Of a stretch of DNA of 6,941 nucleotides, positions 1 to 6,351 are shown one piece after another. How positions within the stretch are numbered: position 1 is the first letter of the stretch; every line of letters starts with the position of its first letter. Source of the stretch: an uncultured Planctomycetaceae bacterium (GTDB lineage Bacteria; Planctomycetota; Planctomycetia; Planctomycetales; Planctomycetaceae); assembly GCA_903823545.1 (NCBI GenBank), contig CAIJTL010000856.1, positions 1-6,941 of the forward strand, in the 5' to 3' direction. Made by a program: the position numbers and the translations under genes. The notes under the pieces are model-generated. The model saw only the letters and a program-made list of their open reading frames with translations. It did no database searches and was not told where the DNA came from.

Positions 1-208
1 CGCCACCGCCTACGAACGAAACAGCCTGATCGTGACGACCAACCTCCCCTTCGAGAATTGGACCGAGGTACTCGGCAACGAACGCCTCACCGGAGCGGCC
101 TTGGATCGCCTCACCCACCGCTGCCACATCCTGGAGACCAAGGGGGAAAGCTACCGCCTCCAGGACGCCAAACGCCAAAGACGTCGCCCCGATGGATCGG
201 CCACGTAA
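1..208 (+). CDS. istB: IstB-like ATP-binding protein of an IS21-family element, C-terminal part only
   Basis: IstB is the AAA+ ATPase helper of IS21-family transposition; it works with the IstA DDE transposase and helps target-site choice. Only the last 68 codons are present, read from base 2 to the TAA at 206-208; the 5' part lies outside the window. Visible family features are '[14 protein letters not shown]', the late beta strand and sensor-like region seen in IstB and DnaC-type ATPases, then '[17 protein letters not shown]', where the arginine-rich helix follows, and the typical C-terminal ending '[15 protein letters not shown]'. IstB is usually about 250 residues, so roughly three quarters is missing. 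No stop or frameshift is seen in the visible part. The right end of the element cannot be placed, since no terminal inverted repeat partner is in view. It could be an intact element or a remnant. Confidence 0.88.
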   Translation, partial: ATAYERNSLIVTTNLPFENWTEVLGNERLTGAALDRLTHRCHILETKGESYRLQDAKRQRRRPDGSAT

Positions 209-252
209 CCAAGTGCCTTCACCGCGATCTCGTTCCCAGAGCCAAGGAACCC

Positions 253-417
253 TCAATAACCCAGCGCCACCAATTTCAGCCGCCCCGCGCCGCCATTTTC
301 AACCGTCGTCAACAGCGTCTGCCGCCACAGCGTTTCAAACTCGTGAACCGCTTTCGAGATGGCCGTGAATTCGTCATGGGTGAGTTGGTCGTGCGGTCTT
401 AACGCGGCTTGCGTCAT
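253..417 (-). CDS. Possible small protein of unknown function (54 aa)
   Basis: I do not recognise this protein. The reading frame stays open upstream to 585, but I chose the internal ATG at 415-417. It is preceded on the minus strand by GAGGG (426-430), eight bases upstream, and the upstream extension would be translated from the 25-bp tandem repeat and the hairpin region. From this start the codons mostly end in G or C, as in the real genes nearby. The product is soluble and mostly helical by eye ('LTHDEFTAISKAVHEFETLWRQ'), with no membrane segment, signal peptide or cysteine. It converges with istB, ending 44 bases from the istB stop. It may be a genuine small gene, the remnant of a longer gene cut by the insertion element, or chance. 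Confidence 0.4.
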   Translation of the reverse strand: MTQAALRPHDQLTHDEFTAISKAVHEFETLWRQTLLTTVENGGAGRLKLVALGY

Positions 418-434
418 GGCGAATGCCCTCGGCA

Positions 435-484
435 GAGATGCTGGTTGGAGTACGAGTTTGAGATGCTGGTTGGAGTACGAGCTT
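435..484. repeat. 25-bp tandem direct repeat, two copies
   Basis: Positions 435-459 and 460-484 are head-to-tail copies of a 25-bp unit starting GAGATGCTGGTTGGAGTACG. They differ at one base (T457 versus C482). The unit length is not a multiple of three, and the copies lie just upstream of the possible small gene ending at 253, so this is probably a non-coding duplication. There are no further copies, so it is not a CRISPR array. Confidence 0.85.
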
Positions 485-526
485 AAAGTTGCGATCAGCG
501 AAAATGTATGGACGGCTGAAAGTAGA

Positions 527-545
527 CCGGTCACTCCGTGACCGG
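527..545. repeat. Perfect hairpin CCGGTCAC-TCC-GTGACCGG
   Basis: Arms 527-534 and 538-545 are perfectly complementary over 8 bp around a 3-base loop (TCC on +, GGA on -). This is the strongest of three related GTCAC-NNN-GTGAC palindromes between 527 and 610. It has no following T-run on either strand, so it is not a standard intrinsic terminator. Confidence 0.8.
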
Positions 546-563
546 AGCATTGTTGGAAAACGC

Positions 564-610
564 TCAAGTCACGGAGTGATCTCACAGATGATTCAAGTCA
601 CGAAGTGACT
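564..610. repeat. Two direct copies of TCAAGTCACGRAGTGA, each palindromic
   Basis: TCAAGTCACGGAGTGA (564-579) and TCAAGTCACGAAGTGA (593-608) match at 15 of 16 positions and are 29 bp apart. Each contains the palindrome GTCAC-GRA-GTGAY. The second has a perfect 6-bp stem (596-601 with 605-610). The first has four Watson-Crick pairs plus one G-T. The last copy ends three bases past the stop codon (614-616) of the large minus-strand gene, so the group may act as a transcription end or RNA-stabilising structure for it, but no T-run follows. The repeat could also be a dispersed genomic element. Confidence 0.75.
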
Positions 611-613
611 CAT

Positions 614-3600
614 CTACACGGCCGAGAGCGTCAAATCGTAGTTGGTATCGCCTCGGTACTGATAAACACGGATGAAGTAAGTACCTGCCGCGAGTGACCG
701 AGTGATGTCCTCCGCCGAGGTCCCTCCTCGCGTTGAACTCGCAACGACCCGGCCTTGAGAATCGAGCAGTTGGACGTCGGCATCCGAGATGAGGCCACTT
801 AAACGCAGGCTGAGAGTGCGGGCCTGTGTGAGCGTGATCCGATAGAAATCTTGAGTGTCCGAGCCACCCACGAAGTCACGAACGGCCGTCGGCGTGGAGC
901 TGAGAGTCCCCAGGTTTCGGGCGGCGGCGAGTGAATTGTCGTTGATCGCCGCCGTGAGCGTTGTGACGTTGATCGAACCGGAAGTGGCCTCGCCGCTCGT
1001 ATTGAAGGACACGACTCGGAAACGGTAGCTAGTATTGCTGGCAAGCCCGGTGACAGCGAACTGCGTGCTGTTCGCTGTCAATTGCGCAACGAGCTGTTCA
1101 CTCACCAAGTCCGTTCGATAGACGCGGTATCCCGTTTCGTTGGCTGCGTCGTTCCAACGCAGTGTCAATGAGGTCGTCGACACCGCCGAGGCTTGTAGTC
1201 CCGTGGGAGCGGTGGTCGGCAGCGATGGGGTTTGCACCGTGATCCAGTCGGAAGCACTATTCCCTCCGCTGTTCACGGCAATCACTCGGAAGCGATAACT
1301 CTGGTTGGCTTGTAGATTGACCACGGTGAAGAAGTTGGAGTTGGCCGCTCCGTAGCCTGCGGTTGCTCCCGCAGTGCTACGTTCGATGAGGTACGACGTC
1401 TCGCGATCGGCATCGTTCCAATTCAACCGAACGATGGAGGGAGACATCACGGTTGCCGTCAGATTCTTCGGAGCCGTGGGGGGAAATGGCAGGGTACGCA
1501 CCGGGAAGAAGTTCGCGGTCTGCTGACCATCCAAGTTTACCGCTTCGAGAACGAAGCGATACTCCGTGTCCGGGTTCAGGCCAATGGCAACGTAGCGTGT
1601 AGTGTCCGCTGAAAGTGTGGCTAACAACGTGCGACTCGTGCCGCTCTGCACAAACAGTCGATACTCCGACTCGTCACGGGCGTCGGACCATGTCAGCCCA
1701 ATGGAAGTCGCTGACTGAGTGTTCGCCTGGAGATTCGTCGGAGCCGTGGGAGGATTGGGAATCCGAATCGTGACCCACTCCGAGGCCGTAGCACCGCCGT
1801 TGTTTTTCGCAACGACTCGGAATTGATAGGTGGCTCCGGGAACCAAGCCATACCAGTTGCATGATGTTGAGTTAATGGCTCTGACTGCCGAATTGCTCGA
1901 GCCTTGCTGAATTTCATAAGACGTTTCTCGCAACGAATCGGTCCAGGTCAGCCGCACCGCGGTTGAGGAGAGTGTTGTAACCTGAACATTACTTGGTGCC
2001 GTCGGCGGTTCGGCCAACGTCGTCACAAACGGTGCCCAACCAAAACTGGTGCCGTCATCGTTGAAGGCGGCCACCATGAAGTTGTAACCGGTGTTGGCCG
2101 TCAAATCAGAGATGTTGAATGAGGTCTGATCCGCTCCGACTGTCGCCAACAGGCGGTTATCTCCATCACGGTAGCGGTAGATGCGATAGCCAGCCGCAGC
2201 CGATGCGCTCTGCCAAGTGAGTTGCACTTCCGTCGTTGAAAGGGCCGTGGCGGTCAGGCCTGTTGGCTGTGCCGGTGGGTTGTAGGGGATCGTCAACGGT
2301 TCGCTGATCGTCGCGGTCGCACCATTTGCATTGAGGGCATCGACGATGAACCGATACGGCTTGCTCCGTTCAAGACCACTGATTTGGAAACTGGTCTCGC
2401 TGGCCGACAATGTTCCTTTACGCCAAGTGCCTCGGTCATCCAGAAGCGAGACGTAGTAACCAGTCGCACCCGGCACTGAATCCCACGTCAGATTCACGGT
2501 CTTGCTTGGCAAGAGGCTCACCTGCAAGTTGGGGGCGGCCGGAGCGAGCAAGTGCGGCAATGTGAAGTCATAAAAGAGATCACGTGTGCCACCCTCGGTG
2601 AAAGCGTTGACCTTGAATCGGTAGCGATGGCCTGGAGTCAAATCAGTTATCGCGTGGTTCGTTTGGTCTGCCGAGACAGTCGTGCTGGAGGCAAACACCC
2701 AGCTCCAATTACCAACGAACTCCCAAGCCTGCACGCTGTAACCCACCGCCTTCGGGTCAGGAGTCCAAGACAGTGTTACGGCGGTCTCTGACTGCGGCGT
2801 CAGTTGAATGTTACTCGCCGCAAAGGGGGGGTGAAATTGATGTTGAACACGTTGCCAACGCGACGTGGCCACGCCGCTGGCATTGAACGCCTCGACGCGA
2901 TACTCGCTGAACCATCGTGCCTCAAATGTCTCGACGGGGAAATGCGGCACTCGAATCGTCGTCTGGCTTGTACCGGCCGGCAGCACGGCAACTAATGATT
3001 CCGGCGTCGTTGAATTTGAGCGGCGATAAATACGATAGCCCGTCGCATCGCTGATCGCGCTCCAAGAAAGCTCCGTGCGGTAGCCATAACCGGAGGTCAC
3101 TTGAAGTGCCCTAGGAGCGACCGGCACCGATAAGGCCGACAACGTGATCGATGTCTCAATCGTGTACTGACCGACGGAGCCATATTCCCCATTGCCACTC
3201 ACAACGAGTAGATAGTCGCCGGCCGGAAGCTCGGCTTGGAGGATCGCAGGAATCGCATCCGTGCTTGTCGCGGTGGAAAGAAGTTGGCCGGCAAGACTTC
3301 GCAGCTCTGCCGTGGAAACCAAGTTCGCACCCAACAGTGCTGGCGAGACATTGAAGATCGCCGTGCCGCCATCACTGTGAAAATGGAAAGCGTCACGATC
3401 CGACATCTGCGTGATGATTCCGTGAGCTTCGGCGCGACCACCGGTGAAGAGCAGTGGCGTCGCGTCTACGGCCAGCGATCCATGATCGTCAGGACGATAA
3501 CCAAAACCATTCTGAGGACCCGCGAGAATCGCTAGATCGTCTTGGATCGTCGTCGCGGAAGTGGACGGCCCCAACGCCCAGGTCGTGCGATTCGCATTGC

Positions 3601-4366
3601 TGCTTCCTCCCATGATGGGATCAACGCCGTTCGCTCCTGGACGATAGCAATTTAGCAGAACGCCGTTCGCATCGAACAGAGCTTGATGATCCAGCCCCAA
3701 TGCGTGGCCTGCCTCGTGAGATACAATGTCCGCAATGAACGTCGCTTCATCCCGAGTCCGAGCATGGTCGTCCGGAAAGACATAGACAACATTCGAGGCG
3801 ACGTTGCTGAATCCTCCGTGCGTGCCCACCCCTCCATAGCCTCCTCCGAACCAATCGCTGTTGGATCCTCCAATGACGACTCGCAGGGCTTCACCATCTC
3901 CGAAACTTGCCGGTTCAACAGTCGTGACGTCCAAATTGAATGGCGCGAAGTCCTCCGCGACTATCGCCCATACTTCGGCAAGGGTCGCCAGCTCCCAACC
4001 GCTGAATGTGCTGAGATCGGCATCCAGAGAGAAAACCGGACTACTCAGGTTTTGATACACGCCCCACTGCGTTTCAAAATGACCATCGAAGTCCAAATAC
4101 AACTTGGCTGTAGCGGCAGAATTGGAATGCAGTGCAGGTAGGCTCGACAGTGGGAACAATGTCCGTGATTCGGCTGGCAATGTCGCGTCGATTTCACCGT
4201 TCAACTGCATTGTCCCCAGCAGGCTGAATTCTGCCGAAAGAACGGTTCGTGGTTCGAGTGATTCAGAGCGAGACCATCCGTGTGCCCGGCGACGCGGTTT
4301 CGATCTTTGCTCAAACGGCCAACGACGAAGTTGCTGAAACCAGCGGCACATCGGAAGCGTAAACAT
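614..4366 (-). CDS. LEPR-XLL zinc metalloprotease with eight fibronectin type III domains and PPC domains
   Basis: This is a very large (1250 aa) probable exported zinc peptidase. Near the N-terminus is 'ESLEPRTVLSA' (residues 35-45), the LEPR-XLL motif of planctomycete surface and secreted proteins; a basic stretch precedes it and no classical hydrophobic signal peptide is obvious. Residues about 88-285 form a metzincin-like domain ('LYLDFDGH', 'VAEDFAPFNLDVTTVEP', 'RVVIGGS') with the zinc site HEAGHALGLDH (217-227: ligands H217, H221, H227, catalytic E218) and a Met-turn candidate, M252 in 'DPIMGG'. Residues about 295-407 resemble a PPC domain. Eight fibronectin type III domains follow at about 416-510, 513-604, 608-694, 697-785, 787-870, 872-960, 962-1047 and 1050-1137, then a clear C-terminal PPC domain at 1141-1250. 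The start at 4366 was chosen over the in-frame ATG at 4381 because GGGGAGA lies six bases upstream. All key active-site residues are present. The substrate and the site of attachment are unknown. Confidence 0.93.
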   Translation of the reverse strand: MFTLPMCRWFQQLRRWPFEQRSKPRRRAHGWSRSESLEPRTVLSAEFSLLGTMQLNGEIDATLPAESRTLFPLSSLPALHSNSAATAKLYLDFDGHFETQWGVYQNLSSPVFSLDADLSTFSGWELATLAEVWAIVAEDFAPFNLDVTTVEPASFGDGEALRVVIGGSNSDWFGGGYGGVGTHGGFSNVASNVVYVFPDDHARTRDEATFIADIVSHEAGHALGLDHQALFDANGVLLNCYRPGANGVDPIMGGSSNANRTTWALGPSTSATTIQDDLAILAGPQNGFGYRPDDHGSLAVDATPLLFTGGRAEAHGIITQMSDRDAFHFHSDGGTAIFNVSPALLGANLVSTAELRSLAGQLLSTATSTDAIPAILQAELPAGDYLLVVSGNGEYGSVGQYTIETSITLSALSVPVAPRALQVTSGYGYRTELSWSAISDATGYRIYRRSNSTTPESLVAVLPAGTSQTTIRVPHFPVETFEARWFSEYRVEAFNASGVATSRWQRVQHQFHPPFAASNIQLTPQSETAVTLSWTPDPKAVGYSVQAWEFVGNWSWVFASSTTVSADQTNHAITDLTPGHRYRFKVNAFTEGGTRDLFYDFTLPHLLAPAAPNLQVSLLPSKTVNLTWDSVPGATGYYVSLLDDRGTWRKGTLSASETSFQISGLERSKPYRFIVDALNANGATATISEPLTIPYNPPAQPTGLTATALSTTEVQLTWQSASAAAGYRIYRYRDGDNRLLATVGADQTSFNISDLTANTGYNFMVAAFNDDGTSFGWAPFVTTLAEPPTAPSNVQVTTLSSTAVRLTWTDSLRETSYEIQQGSSNSAVRAINSTSCNWYGLVPGATYQFRVVAKNNGGATASEWVTIRIPNPPTAPTNLQANTQSATSIGLTWSDARDESEYRLFVQSGTSRTLLATLSADTTRYVAIGLNPDTEYRFVLEAVNLDGQQTANFFPVRTLPFPPTAPKNLTATVMSPSIVRLNWNDADRETSYLIERSTAGATAGYGAANSNFFTVVNLQANQSYRFRVIAVNSGGNSASDWITVQTPSLPTTAPTGLQASAVSTTSLTLRWNDAANETGYRVYRTDLVSEQLVAQLTANSTQFAVTGLASNTSYRFRVVSFNTSGEATSGSINVTTLTAAINDNSLAAARNLGTLSSTPTAVRDFVGGSDTQDFYRITLTQARTLSLRLSGLISDADVQLLDSQGRVVASSTRGGTSAEDITRSLAAGTYFIRVYQYRGDTNYDLTLSAV

Positions 4367-4372
4367 TTTCGG

Positions 4373-4379
4373 TCTCCCC
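4373..4379 (-). promoter_or_regulatory. Ribosome binding site that sets the metalloprotease start
   Basis: The minus strand reads GGGGAGA, six bases before the ATG at 4364-4366, a strong match to the anti-Shine-Dalgarno sequence. The alternative ATG at 4379-4381 has only a weak GAG very close to it. This favours the shorter protein, by five residues. Confidence 0.6.
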
Positions 4380-4467
4380 ATTTCTCAGATGCAGACGTGT
4401 TGACCACTTCGGCCAACCTCCACAGAGGTAATGGAGAACTGCCTCAGCACGGGGGCAAAGAAAATGG

Positions 4468-4495
4468 AATATTTTGAAAAAAAACGATCTTTCAC
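4468..4495 (-). promoter_or_regulatory. Weak sigma-70-like promoter candidate for the metalloprotease
   Basis: In the gap between the sigma factor stop (4510) and the metalloprotease start, the minus strand has GTGAAA (4490-4495; 4 of 6 matches to TTGACA), a 16-base spacer containing a run of eight T, then AATATT (4468-4473; 4 of 6 matches to TATAAT). It is the only AT-rich stretch in the gap and would give a leader of about 95 bases. The match is modest, and an ECF-type promoter was not recognised. The T-run is not preceded by a good stem, so I do not call it a terminator. Confidence 0.22.
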
Positions 4496-4509
4496 GAGGC
4501 GTCCAGCCG

Positions 4510-5115
4510 CTAAGGCTCGACAACACCACTCATTAGGCGGAGTCGCAAAACATGCCCCATTGAGTCCAGAGCGCGGCGCACAGACCACCGTGAACACCCC
4601 AATAAATGGGCAATCTCTGACGACGAATGCCCCTCCAGGCACAGGCGGAAGACTTCTCGGTCACAGAGTTCAAAAGCATCCAGAACCGTCGCTATCTCCT
4701 CGACCAAGGCGAGTGCCTCTTCGGGCCGTGGATCCATCGCGGCGAGCAACTCATCCGGTTGAGATTCGTTACGACCCGACTCCAACGGCTGTTCGCGATT
4801 GGCCGAACGCCGTTGTGCCGTGTGAAAATCCACTCGTTGGCATATTTTGTTTCGGACAATGGCCGACAGCAATTTCCAGAGAGATTCCGCTGGGCCCACC
4901 CGAAAGTCCCCCTCACGCGAATGGCGCAGGAACGTGCGAAACACGCTCTGCACGACATCGTCACCGTCGAACCGCGATTTGAATCGCTGAGCAATCAGAT
5001 TCTCGGCGAGCTTCCAGGTGCGGCGGGAATAACGCTCAAACATCTGCTCGGCAGCGGATTCGTCTCCGTTTGACCAACGCTCCAAAAGTTCTTGATCGGT
5101 GATCTCGGACGTCAT
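4510..5115 (-). CDS. ECF-type RNA polymerase sigma factor (sigma-70 family)
   Basis: This 201-residue protein redirects RNA polymerase to a set of promoters. Region 2 spans about residues 7-107: 'DQELLERWSNGDESAAEQMFERY' at the N-terminus, 'DGDDVVQSVFRTFLRHSREGDF' (region 2.2, core binding) and 'LWKLLSAIVRNKICQRVDFHTAQRR' (regions 2.3-2.4, -10 melting and recognition). A linker of about 25 residues leads to region 4 (about 132-194) with the helix-turn-helix 'SSSEIAHLLGCSRWSVRRALD' that would read the -35 element. Regions 1.1 and 3 are absent, as expected for ECF sigmas. The ATG at 5113-5115 is preceded by GAAGGTG eight bases upstream. The next gene on the same strand is the metalloprotease, 143 bases beyond. 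No anti-sigma factor, zinc-binding anti-sigma domain or kinase is seen on either side. Regulation by the sigma factor of its neighbour is plausible but unproven. Confidence 0.93.
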   Translation of the reverse strand: MTSEITDQELLERWSNGDESAAEQMFERYSRRTWKLAENLIAQRFKSRFDGDDVVQSVFRTFLRHSREGDFRVGPAESLWKLLSAIVRNKICQRVDFHTAQRRSANREQPLESGRNESQPDELLAAMDPRPEEALALVEEIATVLDAFELCDREVFRLCLEGHSSSEIAHLLGCSRWSVRRALDSMGHVLRLRLMSGVVEP

Positions 5116-5123
5116 TCTGCAAG

Positions 5124-5130
5124 CACCTTC
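5124..5130 (-). promoter_or_regulatory. Ribosome binding site of the sigma factor gene
   Basis: The minus strand reads GAAGGTG, eight bases before the ATG at 5113-5115. It supports that start codon; the frame offers no better upstream choice. Confidence 0.55.
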
Positions 5131-5236
5131 AATGTTTGACGCGGTCTCGGCAGCGGCAGTCGATTATTCCAAGCCAAAACGGAGTCATGGTCACTGGCGT
5201 GTCGAGCATCAGACCGGATTCCGATGCAGGACATTC

Positions 5237-6256
5237 TCAACCAACAAACTCGTTGCCGACTTTGCGTGCTCGCTCCGGTTTGTCGAGGTTGATGCCGAGA
5301 TTGATCCCAGTCTCAACCAGGATGTTCCAGCCGGCGGCCATTTGGACGAAGCCAGACAAGTCACCTGCGTCCGGAATTAAAATCGTTGGAAACGGTGTCG
5401 GCTGAGATGAGACCGCGATCACCGTCAGCTTGACTCCCTTCACCAGCACATCGTCGAACTTGGCCATCGAACCGGCATAGGGATCGATCCAAATCACAAC
5501 GTCGCTGGAATCCATGACTTCTTCGATGCCGTGAACGGCGTACGTTCCTTCGAGGAAGTCCGAGCGTTTGCGAGTGATCTCGTTGGTTTTCAGCGTGAGT
5601 TCTTCCGCCACGCCATCATTGCGACCTGCCCAATAAATCGTGCGGGCATTTGTCAGCTTGGTGATCAGGTCTGACGGAATCGCGGTGGTAAGTGCCTGTC
5701 GGAATTGCTCACCGAGCGTCGCAAGCTGTGAACTGAGTGCCGGTTTCTTCGCGACGTGTTCAAGCAACGCTCGATGAAACAGCGCTTGCTCAATCACACT
5801 CTTGGTCGCGGCGACGGCTCCTTCGGGACCGCACGACAAAACGAATGCGCGATGTGCGAGTGATCCGAGTTTCGAATCAGGAAACGCCGTCAGGCTGAAA
5901 AGATGCGAGTGATTTCGCTCGCGAAGCGATTGATACAGTTCAATCACTTCAGCAGTGCGGCCCGAATTCGACAGTGCGAAGACCGCCCATTTGGCGAGGT
6001 CGTATTCCTTCGACTGTCTTCCCGCCTCCGTGTGCAACGCGAGCGGCCAACCTTGTCGGCGAGCGAGTGCGATCGCGTTCTTCGCCGGGAAGATGCGGCT
6101 GGAACCTTCGCCGGTCAGAAGCAATTGTCCGACCTCTGCAATCTGAGCCGCGACATCCGTCGCTTGGTTCGGGTTGAACTTCGCAATGATGTTCGGTGTG
6201 TCGAGCATGTCTCGCACGAGTGCGAAGTGTTGATATCGGGAGTCGGTCGAATTCAT
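5237..6256 (-). CDS. Double-SIS sugar-phosphate isomerase, like the isomerase half of GlmS
   Basis: This 339-residue protein has two SIS (sugar isomerase) domains and no glutaminase domain. SIS 1 shows 'TGEGSSRIFPAKNA' (48-61), 'SNSGRTAEVIEL' (96-107; compare SQSGETADT in GlmS) and 'CGPEGAVAATKSVIEQ' (142-157). SIS 2 shows 'TIYWAGRNDGVAEELTLKTNE' (206-226) and ends with 'INLDKPERARKV'. From memory of E. coli GlmS, E226, H242 and K332 fall where its Glu488, His504 and Lys603 lie, so the aldose-ketose isomerase centre looks intact. Likely roles are conversion of an amino-sugar or sugar phosphate to fructose 6-phosphate, as in AgaS- or FrlB-like enzymes, or an ammonia-dependent step. The ATG at 6254-6256 was chosen; it has only a weak GTGAG six bases upstream. 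The frame runs on to 6349, but those codons come from two hairpin repeats ('GHVSNVP'). It follows the phosphofructokinase on the same strand, which fits a sugar-phosphate role. Confidence 0.85.
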   Translation of the reverse strand: MNSTDSRYQHFALVRDMLDTPNIIAKFNPNQATDVAAQIAEVGQLLLTGEGSSRIFPAKNAIALARRQGWPLALHTEAGRQSKEYDLAKWAVFALSNSGRTAEVIELYQSLRERNHSHLFSLTAFPDSKLGSLAHRAFVLSCGPEGAVAATKSVIEQALFHRALLEHVAKKPALSSQLATLGEQFRQALTTAIPSDLITKLTNARTIYWAGRNDGVAEELTLKTNEITRKRSDFLEGTYAVHGIEEVMDSSDVVIWIDPYAGSMAKFDDVLVKGVKLTVIAVSSQPTPFPTILIPDAGDLSGFVQMAAGWNILVETGINLGINLDKPERARKVGNEFVG

Positions 6257-6275
6257 GGTGCGCTCACAAAATGTG

Positions 6276-6296
6276 GAGCACGTTTTCAACGTGCTC
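6276..6296. repeat. Perfect hairpin GAGCACGTT-TTC-AACGTGCTC
   Basis: Arms 6276-6284 and 6288-6296 pair perfectly over 9 bp around a 3-base loop (TTC on +, GAA on -). It lies 19 bases upstream of the SIS gene start, in the gap after the phosphofructokinase. It is one of a pair with the hairpin at 6326-6346. Confidence 0.85.
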
Positions 6297-6325
6297 GAAA
6301 GAAATTCAATGTCCTCGAAAGAAAC

Positions 6326-6346
6326 GGGCACGTTGGAAACGTGCCC
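6326..6346. repeat. Perfect hairpin GGGCACGTT-GGA-AACGTGCCC
   Basis: Arms 6326-6334 and 6338-6346 pair perfectly over 9 bp around the loop GGA (+). The core GCACGTT/AACGTGC is shared with the hairpin centred 50 bp away. The two are linked by a repeated CTCGAAAGAAA (6294-6304 and 6314-6324). It begins five bases after the phosphofructokinase stop codon (6352-6354) on the minus strand and may help end or stabilise that transcript, though there is only a short TTTCTTT beyond it. Confidence 0.85.
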
Positions 6347-6351
6347 CACGG

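Noticed and set aside
58..402. 114-residue plus-strand open frame near the left edge
   Set aside because: It is the wrong frame of istB, whose correct frame ends at 208 with a family-typical C-terminus, and it then runs antisense to the small minus-strand frame.
418..585. Upstream extension of the small minus-strand frame (56 more codons)
   Set aside because: It runs through the 25-bp tandem repeat and hairpin DNA, and shows no protein-like pattern.
435..610. CRISPR-like array
   Set aside because: The repeats are short, have two or three copies, lack regular unique spacers, and have no cas gene nearby.
3683..4141. 152-residue plus-strand open frame
   Set aside because: It is antisense to the metalloprotease catalytic domain, including the zinc site.
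4477..4514. Intrinsic terminator after the sigma factor gene (T8 on the minus strand)
   Set aside because: The only nearby stem (AGCC/GGCT) is 4 bp and about 20 bases from the T-run, too weak and too distant.
4431..4982. 183-residue plus-strand open frame
   Set aside because: It lies almost wholly antisense to the sigma factor gene, which has clear domain motifs. The product is rich in Pro, Arg and Thr with no recognisable domain.
6257..6349. A 31-residue N-terminal extension of the SIS protein beginning 'MGHVSNVP'
   Set aside because: It is translated entirely from the two intergenic hairpins and their linker. GHV-NVP peptides are a usual by-product of such repeats, and the SIS homology begins downstream.
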